The position numbers were made by a program, and so were the translations under genes. A DNA stretch of 64,000 nt from Nocardioides houyundeii (GTDB lineage Bacteria > Actinomycetota > Actinomycetes > Propionibacteriales > Nocardioidaceae), in the NCBI RefSeq assembly GCF_002865585.1, contig NZ_CP025581.1, forward strand, positions 1,860,001 to 1,924,000, read 5' to 3'. The notes beneath the pieces were generated by a model. The model saw only the letters and a program-made list of their open reading frames with translations. It was not told the origin of the DNA and did no database searches. Shown here piece after piece: positions 37,148 through 47,433 of this stretch (position 1 is its first letter; the number at the start of each line of letters is the position of its first letter).

Positions 37148-37609
37148 ATGTTCCATCGGCATCCCTTCCTCAGCCTCCTCAGCGGTGGCTACCTGGTCTT
37201 CGTCGGGTGGCTGACGCTGACGCCCCAAGCGATCGGCGACCGCGAGACGAGGCTGGTCAACCGGGTGCTGGGCGCCCTGCACCGTCGCGGGATCGCCGAG
37301 TCGCTCGACTACTCGCGCGTTGAGTTCCTGGCCAACATCGCCCTCTTCGTGCCCATCGGGATGTTCCTGCTCCTCCTCTTCGGCGCCGGGGGCTGGTGGC
37401 TGGCGGCCATCGGGTCTTTCGTCCTCACAGCCTTCATCGAAACGGCCCAACGGCAGATCCCAGGCCGTGTCCCGGACGAGCGTGACCTCTTGGCCAACAC
37501 GGTCGGAGGTCTCATCGGCATCGCCCTGACGCTGGTGCTCGTACTGCCAGCGACCCTGCGGCGCCGCCGACGACGACGGGCGCGACGCCAAGCCCGGCAC
37601 GACGTCTGA
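37148..37609 (+). CDS. VanZ family membrane protein
   Basis: A 153-residue membrane protein with about four hydrophobic segments (roughly residues 8-27, 62-80, 84-102, 118-140) and an arginine-rich C-terminus. The VanZ-like signature is seen in EFLANIALFVPIGMFL, and in ETAQRQIPGRVPDERDLLANTVGGLIG. VanZ from enterococci gives low-level teicoplanin resistance; chromosomal VanZ-like proteins in actinobacteria have no fixed role. It is monocistronic and preceded by 236 bp of non-coding DNA with an AT-rich candidate operator. Confidence 0.88.
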   Translation: MFHRHPFLSLLSGGYLVFVGWLTLTPQAIGDRETRLVNRVLGALHRRGIAESLDYSRVEFLANIALFVPIGMFLLLLFGAGGWWLAAIGSFVLTAFIETAQRQIPGRVPDERDLLANTVGGLIGIALTLVLVLPATLRRRRRRRARRQARHDV

Positions 37610-37698
37610 AGCCACTCGAGCCGGCGGTCGCTCACCTGGAGCAGAAGACGTCCCTGGCTATCCTGAGAGGGACATCGCCCATAGGCAGGGGCATCCAC

Positions 37699-38646
37699 AT
37701 GTGCACGAGCATCAGGTTTTCCGACGCAAGCGGCAATCTCTACCTCGCACGCAACCTCGACTGGACGTACGGCTATGGCGAGCGGGTGGTGCTGACACCC
37801 ACCGCGTACGAGACGCATTCACCGTTCAGCGCCGTGCCACGGATCCAGCACGCCGTCATCGGCATGGGGATCGTCGAGGAGGACACACCGCTGTACTTCG
37901 ACTGCGGCAACGACGCGGGCCTGGCCGTGGCTGGCCTCAACTTCCCGGGCTACGCGAGCTACGCACCGGAGCCGGTCGAAGGTGCGACGAACGTCGCCGC
38001 CTTCGAGTTCCCGCTCTGGGTTGCCTCCCAGTTCGCCAGCGTCGACGAGGTCGAGGCCGCGCTCGCGCACGTCGTCATCGTCGACAAGCCGATCAACGAG
38101 AAGTACCCCAGCTCGCTGCTGCACTGGATCATCGGCGACTCGACGCGCGCCATCGTCGTGGAATCCACCAGCGAGGGTCTGCAGGTCTTCGACAACGACG
38201 TCGACGTCCTTGCCAACCAGCCGGGGTTCTCGTGGCACCACGAGAACCTGCGCAACTACCTCAACACCTCACCCGACTTTCCCGAGGAGACCGCGCTGGG
38301 GCGGGCGCACCTGGGCCCGTTCGGCTCGGGGTCGCACATGCGAGGGATCCCCGGGGACTACTACTCCCCGTCCCGGTTCGTGCGCGCGGCCTACGTCAAC
38401 GCCCACTACCCGGGCAAGGCCAGCGAGGAGGAGAACGTCAGCAGGGCGTTCCACACGCTCCAGCAGGTCGCGATGGTGGACGGCAGCGCAGCCATGGGCT
38501 CCGGCGACTTCGAGAAGACCATCTACACCGGGCTCTACTCGGCGCGGACCAAGACGTACTACTGGAACACCTATGACGACCCGGCGATCCAGAGTGTTGC
38601 CATGGCCGAGCACGCGCCTGAGGGAAGCAAGCTCGTCGTGGTCTGA
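37699..38646 (+). CDS. Linear amide C-N hydrolase of the choloylglycine hydrolase family
   Basis: A 315-residue Ntn-hydrolase related to bile salt hydrolase and penicillin V acylase, which cleave linear amide bonds. The catalytic cysteine is Cys2 and becomes N-terminal after removal of Met1. Arg18 and Asp21 (ARNLDWTY), Asn81 (AGLNFPG), Asn173 (VLANQPGFSWH) and the arginine in SPSRFVRAAYV match the catalytic set of bile salt hydrolases. The protein is therefore probably active, and in an environmental actinomycete N-acyl-homoserine lactones or other N-acyl amides are more likely substrates than bile salts (inference). No signal peptide is seen. It stands alone, convergent with the GAF-ANTAR gene. 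Confidence 0.9.
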   Translation: MCTSIRFSDASGNLYLARNLDWTYGYGERVVLTPTAYETHSPFSAVPRIQHAVIGMGIVEEDTPLYFDCGNDAGLAVAGLNFPGYASYAPEPVEGATNVAAFEFPLWVASQFASVDEVEAALAHVVIVDKPINEKYPSSLLHWIIGDSTRAIVVESTSEGLQVFDNDVDVLANQPGFSWHHENLRNYLNTSPDFPEETALGRAHLGPFGSGSHMRGIPGDYYSPSRFVRAAYVNAHYPGKASEEENVSRAFHTLQQVAMVDGSAAMGSGDFEKTIYTGLYSARTKTYYWNTYDDPAIQSVAMAEHAPEGSKLVVV

Positions 38647-38663
38647 AATGCACCAACCCCGCG

Positions 38664-39404
38664 CTAGTCGTCGCTGCTGGACACCGCTGTCGGGAGCTCT
38701 CGGGTGCGCAGGAGCTCGGCGGCAATGACGCGGATCTTGACGTTCTGCGTGGACGAGAGACGCGTGAGCAGGGAGAACGCGCTGACCGCGTCCACGCCGA
38801 ACCTTTCCATCACCACACCACAGGCTTGGCCGATCAGCGTGCGTGAGTCCAGGGCCGACTCGTACTGGTCGATCTTCTGCGCTGCGAGCACGGCCAGGGC
38901 GATGTGCGCGGCAAGTGCCAGGCCCTCCGCCTTGTCCTCTTCGTCGAACGCGTCGACCTCGGTCGAGTACATGCTCAGGGCGCCGATGACGTCCTTGATC
39001 GTGAACAGACGGAACGTCAGGACGCTGCGTGCTCCCGTGGCCTCGGTCAGCCGAGGTCCCCAGGTGGGCCACCGGTCGTCGTCGGCAAGGTCGGGCACGT
39101 AGACGCTGTCCTGCTCCCACAAGGTGTCCAGGGCCGGACCCTGGGCCAGTTCTTCCTGGAGCCGATCGCCGGTGGCAGCAAGGTCGTCGCTGGCTGCCGG
39201 GGTCTCCACGCGCTTCTTGCCGTAGACCAGCGAGATGCTTGCTGAGTTGCAACCCTCGACGTTGCGGACGAGCAGCTCCACGGCGCTCTTCACGGTCGCA
39301 CGGGGATCACCCTGGTCCTGCAGCTCGCGCGCGGCGGCGGCCATGCGATCCGCGATCGACCCCTCCACCTTCGACCTGACGTCGTCTTTCGCACCTACCG
39401 GCAT
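38664..39404 (-). CDS. GAF and ANTAR domain-containing antiterminator
   Basis: A 246-residue signal protein. A GAF sensory domain occupies about residues 30-175 (SAVELLVRNVEGCNSASISLV, GARSVLTFRLFTIKDVIGALSMYS). The C-terminal ANTAR domain (about 182-235) binds RNA hairpin pairs to prevent termination: LDSRTLIGQACGVVMERFGVDAVSAFSLLTRLSS. Actinobacteria have many such GAF-ANTAR proteins that respond to stress or metabolite signals. The target transcripts are not identified; none of the hairpins seen nearby has the known dual-hexaloop pattern clearly. The ATG at 39404 begins the protein; it is convergent with the amide hydrolase. Confidence 0.92.
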   Translation of the reverse strand: MPVGAKDDVRSKVEGSIADRMAAAARELQDQGDPRATVKSAVELLVRNVEGCNSASISLVYGKKRVETPAASDDLAATGDRLQEELAQGPALDTLWEQDSVYVPDLADDDRWPTWGPRLTEATGARSVLTFRLFTIKDVIGALSMYSTEVDAFDEEDKAEGLALAAHIALAVLAAQKIDQYESALDSRTLIGQACGVVMERFGVDAVSAFSLLTRLSSTQNVKIRVIAAELLRTRELPTAVSSSDD

Positions 39405-39487
39405 GACGGTCCATCCACTCCCTGAATATGGCTGACAGGTGCGACATCGTACTCACTCCCCGTACGCGGCGTGCCTGACGAAGCTGC

Positions 39488-40498
39488 TCAGTCGTGCTCG
39501 GCCCGGCTCCATTCCTCAGTCTGGGTGAGGCGGAACAGGTAGTACAGGGAGGGTCCCACGATCACCGCCGCCAGGACGACCACCACGATGAGTCCCACCA
39601 GCGTGGCCTCCGCCCCCGCTGCGTCCTCGATGGTCACCTCATCGACCAGCAACCACGGGTACTGACCGAATCCCCAGCCGAACAGCACGGCCGCCACGGC
39701 ACAGACCGCCGTGACCCGGGCGACGGCGTAGTGCTCCTTGACGAGCAGCCACAGGGTGGCGAGGCCGGCCAGCGCCGAGACCACGATCAGCGGGGCCGCC
39801 TGTCCGGTGAGTCCCTCGGTGAGGGTCGGTGCGTCCCGGGAGATCGGCACCAGGGCGGCGAAGACCACCACACCGGTGATGACACCGCTGATGACCGTCC
39901 GGCGCCGGAGCTTGCGTGCCAGGCTGTCCAGCCCGGCGCGCTGCGCGTCGGCGGTCAGGAAGACCCCGGCCAGGAAGGCGCACGTGAGCACCGCGATCAC
40001 CCCGCCGAAGAACGAGGTCGGAGTCAGCCACGACGACCACAGGTCTCCCCTCCCCTGGGCAGGGACCCGACCGGAGGCGATGGCCCCGGCCACGGCTCCG
40101 AGGAAGAACGGGGTCACCACCGACGAGGCGGCGAAGACGACCCCGAAGAACCGGGCCTGAGCCAGCGTCTCGGAGTACTTGCGGAAGGCAAAGCTGGCCC
40201 CTCGCAGCACGATCCCCAACAGCGCGAAGAGCATGGGCAGGATCAGGGTCGACATCGCCGAGGCGAAGGACTCGGGGAACCCTGTCCACCACACCACGAG
40301 CACGTAGATCAGCCAGACGTGGTTGGCCTCCCACACCGGGCCGATGCTGTGGTCGATCAGGGTGCGCTGCTCGGCACCCTCCAGGTCTCCCCCGGCCGTC
40401 AGGTCGTAGGAGCCGGTCCCGAAGTCCGCGCCACCCAGCACGCCGTAGGCGACCACGCCCACGAAGAGCGCGGCAGCCACCACCAGCGCGAGGCTCAT
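39488..40498 (-). CDS. cydB: Cytochrome bd-type ubiquinol oxidase subunit II
   Basis: A 336-residue integral membrane protein with eight to nine membrane segments. Typical CydB features are VAYGVLGGADFGTGSYDL near the N-terminus, IGPVWEANHVWLIYVLVVWWTGFP (residues about 50-73) and AFRKYSETLAQARFFGVVFA. It pairs with CydA in a quinol oxidase that reduces oxygen at low tension without proton pumping. Its ATG overlaps the cydA stop by four bases. Genes for the CydDC assembly transporter are not in the window. Confidence 0.93.
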   Translation of the reverse strand: MSLALVVAAALFVGVVAYGVLGGADFGTGSYDLTAGGDLEGAEQRTLIDHSIGPVWEANHVWLIYVLVVWWTGFPESFASAMSTLILPMLFALLGIVLRGASFAFRKYSETLAQARFFGVVFAASSVVTPFFLGAVAGAIASGRVPAQGRGDLWSSWLTPTSFFGGVIAVLTCAFLAGVFLTADAQRAGLDSLARKLRRRTVISGVITGVVVFAALVPISRDAPTLTEGLTGQAAPLIVVSALAGLATLWLLVKEHYAVARVTAVCAVAAVLFGWGFGQYPWLLVDEVTIEDAAGAEATLVGLIVVVVLAAVIVGPSLYYLFRLTQTEEWSRAEHD

Positions 40499-41925
40499 GA
40501 GTCCTCCACCTCCGGCTCGCCGGCGCGTTCGGAGTCACGGAGCCGGCGGGTGGGCCCGTAGGGGCTCGGCAGGTCGAGGTTGCCCGAGCGCCAGCGCCTC
40601 GTCATCGAACGAATGACGAGGGTGGCCGCCACCGTGAGCGCGGCGTAGACCAGCAGCGTCGCGCCGTAGAGCCACCACAGCCAGCCGTTGCTGTCCGCCG
40701 CATCAGCGGTGCGAAGCACGCCGTAGACCACCCAGGGCTGTCTGCCCACCTCCGTCGCGGTCCATCCGGCCTCCACCGCCAGGACGGCGAGGGGGCCGGT
40801 GACCACGCACACCCGCAGGAACCAGGGGTGGTCCAGCAGGTCACGCCCCCGCCACCGCATCAGCCAGAAGACCAGCGCCACGAGCAGCAGGAAGAAGCCG
40901 ATGCCCACCATCAGCTGGAAGGACAGATGGGTGATGTTGACCGGCGGCCGGTCCTGGACCGGCACGGTGTCCAGTCCGGGCACGGGTGCGTCGAAGGAGT
41001 TACGGGCGATCAGGGATCCGATGTAGGGGATGTCGATGGACCACCGCGCCTCGCCGTCGACGAGGAGACCGCCCAGCCGCAGGGGTGCGGGCGACTCGGT
41101 CGTGGTGGCCAGCTCGAAGGCGGCGAGCTTGGCGGGTTGGCGGTCGGCCAGTCCACCGCCCAGGAAGTGACCGACCACCGGCTGCAGCACCGCAGCGACC
41201 GACGCGAAGGCGAAGGGGATGGTGAAGCCCCGCCGGTGGTGCTCGTCCCGGCGCCCGCGCAGCATCCCGACGGCGTACACGCCGGCGACCAGGAAGCCGA
41301 CCACCATGAATGCCGCGACCCACATGTGCAGGAACTGCAGGAACGCGAGGTCGTTGAACATCGCCCGCCAGGGGTTGACGTCGACCACCTCGCCGTCCTG
41401 GATGCGGAACCCGGTGGGCGCGTTCATCCAGGCGTTGACCGAGACCACGCAGAAGGTCCCGAAGAGCCCGGCTGCTGCCATCGGCAGCAGGGTCAGCAGG
41501 TGTCGCTTCGGTGGCATCCGCCCCCAGCCGTACAGGTAGATGCCCAGGAAGATCGCCTCGGTGAAGAACGCCAGCCCCTCGAATGCGAACGGCAGCCCCA
41601 GGACGTCCCCGAAGGGCCCCATCAGGCGGGGCCACAGCAGCCCCATCTCGAAGCTGAGCACCGTCCCGGAGACCGCGCCTACCGCGAACAGGACCGCGGA
41701 GACCTTCGCCCAGCGCTGGGCCAGGCCCAAGGCCACGGCTTCGTCGCGGTAGATCCCCCGCCAGTGCATCACGAAGATCATCGAGGGCAGCGCGACGCCG
41801 AAACAGGCGAGCACGATGTGCCACCCCAACGAGAAGGCCATCTGCAACCGCGCCGGAAGCAGGCCCGCGGGTTCGTCCGCGGCGACCACCTGGAGGAGCA
41901 CCTCGGGCAGGAGCACCCTCACCAC
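40495..41925 (-). CDS. cydA: Cytochrome bd-type ubiquinol oxidase subunit I
   Basis: A 476-residue membrane protein carrying the haems of a bd-type quinol oxidase. Candidate haem ligands are seen in SLGWHIVLACFG (b595/d histidine), FLQFLHMWVAAFMV (histidine for b558) and SFQLMVGIGFF (methionine for b558), and conserved glutamates lie in SFEMGLLWP and FAFEGLAFFTEAIFLG. The Q-loop is short, as in cyanide-insensitive (CioA-like) or short-loop enzymes. The start is unsure: GTG codons at 41925 and a few codons inside are all possible because no clear ribosome site is seen. It comes first in the cydAB operon, just downstream of the convergent-free 48 bp next to the UvrA-like gene. Confidence 0.9.
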   Translation of the reverse strand: MVRVLLPEVLLQVVAADEPAGLLPARLQMAFSLGWHIVLACFGVALPSMIFVMHWRGIYRDEAVALGLAQRWAKVSAVLFAVGAVSGTVLSFEMGLLWPRLMGPFGDVLGLPFAFEGLAFFTEAIFLGIYLYGWGRMPPKRHLLTLLPMAAAGLFGTFCVVSVNAWMNAPTGFRIQDGEVVDVNPWRAMFNDLAFLQFLHMWVAAFMVVGFLVAGVYAVGMLRGRRDEHHRRGFTIPFAFASVAAVLQPVVGHFLGGGLADRQPAKLAAFELATTTESPAPLRLGGLLVDGEARWSIDIPYIGSLIARNSFDAPVPGLDTVPVQDRPPVNITHLSFQLMVGIGFFLLLVALVFWLMRWRGRDLLDHPWFLRVCVVTGPLAVLAVEAGWTATEVGRQPWVVYGVLRTADAADSNGWLWWLYGATLLVYAALTVAATLVIRSMTRRWRSGNLDLPSPYGPTRRLRDSERAGEPEVEDS

Positions 41926-41973
41926 GTTAGGCGCGGCAGGCCCTGGCCGCCACCCTGTGCGGCGAAGGGACTC

Positions 41974-44331
<2,358 letters not shown>

Positions 44332-44434
44332 CAGCGTGATGCTCCCACGCTCCAGGCCTCCCCGCAGCCCGCGTCTGAGGGATTGTCGGCTCCGGGCGGG
44401 CGGGGCTAGCGTCGAGAGGTCTCAGGAGGTAGCC

Positions 44435-45430
44435 ATGACCCCTCGTAGATCCACCCTCGTCCGGTCCGCGCCCAGACGCCCCGGAGTACGCCGAGGGGTG
44501 CTCGCCACCGTGCTGGGGCTGCTGGCCCCGGTGCTGACCACCGGCCTGCTCGCTCCCGCCCCCAGCCAGGCTCGCCCGCACCATCCGGCTCCGTTCCCGG
44601 CCCGCATCGCGCTGCCCGACAACTTTGCCCCCGAGGGCATCGCGATCGGACCCGGACCACGCGCCTGGCTCGGCTCCCGGGTGGACGGGGACATCTACCA
44701 GGTCGACCTGCGCACCGGGGAGGGCCGCACCATCTCCCAGGGACCCGGGACTCCCTCGATCGGCCTCAAGTCGGACCGGCGGGGGCGGCTCTTCGTCGCC
44801 GGCGGGCCCTCCGGAACTGCACGGGTGGTGGATGCCCGGTCCGGCAGGCTCCTGGCCGACTACCAGCTCGCCGCGGGTCCGACGTTCGTCAACGACGTCG
44901 TGCTGACCCGGCGTACGGCCTGGTTCACCGACTCGCAGCAACCGGTGCTGTACCGGCTCCCGCTGGGCCGCGGCGGGGAGCTGCCGTCCACGTCGGCGGT
45001 CCGGCCGCTGCGGCTCTCGGGCGACTGGGTCCAGGTGCCGGGAACCAACGCCAACGGCATCGCCACCACACCTGACGGGCGGGCGCTGCTGGTGGTGAAC
45101 TCCACGAACGGGTTGCTGTACCGGGTGGATCCCGCGACCGGCGACGCCGTGGCCGTGGACCTGGAGGGCTACTCGGTGGTCAACGGGGACGGGCTGCTCC
45201 GGGTCGGGCGAATCCTCTACGTGGTGCAGAACAGGCTTGACCAGGTGGCGGTGCTGCGGCTGGACCGCAGCGGCACTCGCGGCACGCTCGTCGACACCAT
45301 CACCTCCGGGGACTTCGACGTGCCGAGCACGGTGGCGGCCTTCGGACGCTGGCTCTACCTGCCGAGCGCGCGCTTCGGTCGCGAGACGCCCCCGGTCACC
45401 GAGTACTGGGTCACTCGCGTCCCGCGGTGA
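44435..45430 (+). CDS. Secreted beta-propeller (SMP-30/gluconolactonase-like) protein
   Basis: A 331-residue exported protein. The signal peptide is about residues 1-46 (twin-arginine-like basic start RRPGVRRGVL, then GLLAPVLTTGLLAPAPSQA). The mature part shows repeated six-bladed propeller strands: FAPEGIAIGPGPRAWLGS, GDIYQVDLRTGEGRTI, NANGIATTPDGRALLVVNS and GLLYRVDPATGDAVAVDLE. This is the pattern of SMP-30/lactonase-like proteins. Some relatives are annotated as superoxide dismutase without proof. Function is unknown; sugar lactone or peptide-linked substrates are conceivable. The ATG at 44435 has a perfect AGGAGGT 5 nt upstream. It is convergent with the PhoD-like gene, overlapping it by 20 bp. 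Confidence 0.75.
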   Translation: MTPRRSTLVRSAPRRPGVRRGVLATVLGLLAPVLTTGLLAPAPSQARPHHPAPFPARIALPDNFAPEGIAIGPGPRAWLGSRVDGDIYQVDLRTGEGRTISQGPGTPSIGLKSDRRGRLFVAGGPSGTARVVDARSGRLLADYQLAAGPTFVNDVVLTRRTAWFTDSQQPVLYRLPLGRGGELPSTSAVRPLRLSGDWVQVPGTNANGIATTPDGRALLVVNSTNGLLYRVDPATGDAVAVDLEGYSVVNGDGLLRVGRILYVVQNRLDQVAVLRLDRSGTRGTLVDTITSGDFDVPSTVAAFGRWLYLPSARFGRETPPVTEYWVTRVPR

Positions 45431-47168
45431 GCGACTCTCGATCCCGCTCGTCCCGTCCAGCCGGGCGCTGGGCGGCGCTGCCTTCCACCCGTTCCACGAT
45501 CTGCCGCAGTCGGGGGTGCGCGTGGTCCTCACCCAGGATCTGGCTGGTGAACCACCGCAGGCGCAGCTGACCGCCCGAGGTCTCCAGCAGGCCGATGTTG
45601 TTGTCGAACCAAGGTCCCTCGACGTTGCGCCACCGCAGCGGCGACGCCGGCACCTTGGCCGAGAGCGAGACCAGACGTCCCACCGGGCCGGCAACCCCGT
45701 AGGCCAGCGCCGCGGTCGCGAACCGCATCTTCAGCTCCAGGGGATTGCGGATCGGGGAGCAGACCGCCTGCAGCAGCGTGCTGTGCAGAGGCTTCCGCCT
45801 GCGGGCCTCCCTGCGCGAGAGCCGGGCGCTGCTGAGGTAGCTGTGGTGCACGTCCCCGGACAGGAAGGTCACCGTCGAGGGCGCCCGCCCGCGCTCGCCC
45901 GAGGCGACCTCGATCACCATGTCGGCGACGCGGAGGAACGAGTCCTGGAAGGCCGCCCAGTGCTCCAGGTCCACCGTCTGCCTGATCCGCTCCCCCGCCC
46001 TCGAGCTCAGTCGCCCCCAGGCTCCCTGGGCCAGCGCCTCGGAGAAGCCCTCCACGTGGTGCAGGCCCTGGGAGAGCAGGAAGGGCAGGGAGGTGCCGAT
46101 GAGCAGGTGGTCCACGTCTCCCTGCACCTGGCGGTCGAGCCACCCCAGCTCGTCGGGGTCCAGCATCGCGCGGTGCTGCGGATCGAGCACCCGCGCGGCA
46201 CGACTGTCCACCACGACGAGGCGGGCTCGGGTGCCGAAGTCGCGCGAGTAGCTCCACCGGTAGGTCTCCGGCTGCTGGTCCACCCGGGCGGCGAACTCGT
46301 CCAGCTCAGGTCCCAGGTCCGGACCCTGGGGGCCTTCGTGGTCTCGCACGCTGCGCCAGAGCTCGTCCTGCTCCCGCTCGGCCGCGGACATGTTGCCCAG
46401 GTGCTGGTAGACCCAGTACGACGAGAGGGCGGCCACGATCCGTCCGTGCCACCACGGCGTCTGCTCCATCTGCTCCCGCCAGGACTGGGAGGTGTTCCAG
46501 TCGTCGCGCACGTCGTGGTCGTCGAAGATCATGGCGCTGGGGACCGTGGAGAGCAGCCACCGGTTCGCAGGGTCCGACCAGGCCAGGGAGTACAGGTGCG
46601 CGTACTCCTCGTAGTCCTTGAGCTCCTCCCCCGGAGGCTCGTCGGGGTCCCGCCGGGAGGCGATGAACTCCTGCATCTCCTCGGAGGTCTCGTCGGCGTA
46701 GACCTGGTCCCCCAGGAGCAGCAGCAGGTCCGGCCAGGCCAGGGTCTCCAGCGCTGCGGAGTCATCGGCGGGGGGCACCGCACCGGCTAGGCGCAGGGCG
46801 TAGGTGCGCATCGCGTCCACCCCGTGCGTCTCGTGGCCGCGCCGGTCGTGCGGGACCGCCGTACGGCAGGAGCCGTAGGCGATCGCCAGGGGGCCGTCGC
46901 CGGCCGGGGTCGCGATCACCGAGGGCGGGAACTCGGAGTCCGCAGGGGGCCAGACCACCGCATCGTCCAGCCGGACCTGGTAGGGCCGCCGGGTCCCGGC
47001 GCCCAGGCCGCTGAGCTCCACCAAGGCGTAGTGGTGCCCGTGCACGGCGAAGGTGCGCGTCGTCGCCGAGACACCCGATGCGTCCACCCGCACCGTCGCG
47101 GGGCCCGAGACCTCCAGCCACAGCGTGGCGGACGACTCGTCCACGTGCCGCAGCAGCGGTCCCAGCAC
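45411..47168 (-). CDS. Alkaline phosphatase D family protein (PhoD-like)
   Basis: A 585-residue metallophosphoesterase of the PhoD type. Metal motifs in order are AYGSCRTA, LLLLGDQVYADE, MIFDDHDVRDDWN and FLSGDVHHSYLS. An N-terminal beta-sandwich domain (about residues 1-85, RHVDESSATLWLEVSG) is the usual PhoD N-domain. No signal peptide is seen, unlike classic secreted PhoD, so it could be a cytoplasmic member of the family. The start is GTG at 47168. It lies divergent from the HTH-MurA gene with 265 bp between. Confidence 0.87.
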   Translation of the reverse strand: MLGPLLRHVDESSATLWLEVSGPATVRVDASGVSATTRTFAVHGHHYALVELSGLGAGTRRPYQVRLDDAVVWPPADSEFPPSVIATPAGDGPLAIAYGSCRTAVPHDRRGHETHGVDAMRTYALRLAGAVPPADDSAALETLAWPDLLLLLGDQVYADETSEEMQEFIASRRDPDEPPGEELKDYEEYAHLYSLAWSDPANRWLLSTVPSAMIFDDHDVRDDWNTSQSWREQMEQTPWWHGRIVAALSSYWVYQHLGNMSAAEREQDELWRSVRDHEGPQGPDLGPELDEFAARVDQQPETYRWSYSRDFGTRARLVVVDSRAARVLDPQHRAMLDPDELGWLDRQVQGDVDHLLIGTSLPFLLSQGLHHVEGFSEALAQGAWGRLSSRAGERIRQTVDLEHWAAFQDSFLRVADMVIEVASGERGRAPSTVTFLSGDVHHSYLSSARLSRREARRRKPLHSTLLQAVCSPIRNPLELKMRFATAALAYGVAGPVGRLVSLSAKVPASPLRWRNVEGPWFDNNIGLLETSGGQLRLRWFTSQILGEDHAHPRLRQIVERVEGSAAQRPAGRDERDRESLTAGRE

Positions 47169-47403
47169 GAGCTCTGCGATGGCGCCTCCTCAGGTCGGGA
47201 CCGAACCTACCGTGCCGTGCGAGGCGGATCAGCGGTGCCTGCGCGGGCTGGCGGACGGGTGAAGATGGTTGTGGTGTTCTTCACGGCCTTGTCCGCTCCT
47301 GATAGGTGCGATCTCCCCCGGGCGTACCTGGCATGGCCGGTCTCACACGGGGCGCCCGCCCAGTGGCAGAGTCTCGGCGCGTCGCGCACAGCGCGGACTT
47401 TGC
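47169..47403. other. Non-coding DNA between the PhoD-like and HTH-MurA genes
   Basis: This 235-bp stretch has no credible gene. It holds a weak inverted repeat GTGAAGA...TCTTCAC (47259-47284, 12-nt loop) that could be a hairpin or operator for the PhoD-like gene. Confidence 0.3.
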
Positions 47404-47423
47404 CTATCTCATATCTGAGATAG
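47404..47423. promoter_or_regulatory. Perfect palindromic operator inside the HTH-MurA promoter
   Basis: CTATCTCA-TATC-TGAGATAG: 8-bp perfect arms, 4-bp centre. It lies between a weak -35 (about 47397-47403) and includes the first bases of the -10 TAGCGT (47421-47426), which ends 7 nt before the ATG at 47434. A protein bound here would block RNA polymerase. The gene itself begins with an HTH domain, so autorepression is the simplest reading. Confidence 0.7.
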
Positions 47424-47433
47424 CGTGGAGTCC

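Noticed and set aside
47259..47284. Inverted repeat GTGAAGA...TCTTCAC
   Set aside because: Arms of 7 bp with a 12-nt loop are expected by chance at this scale; kept only as a note in the non-coding entry.
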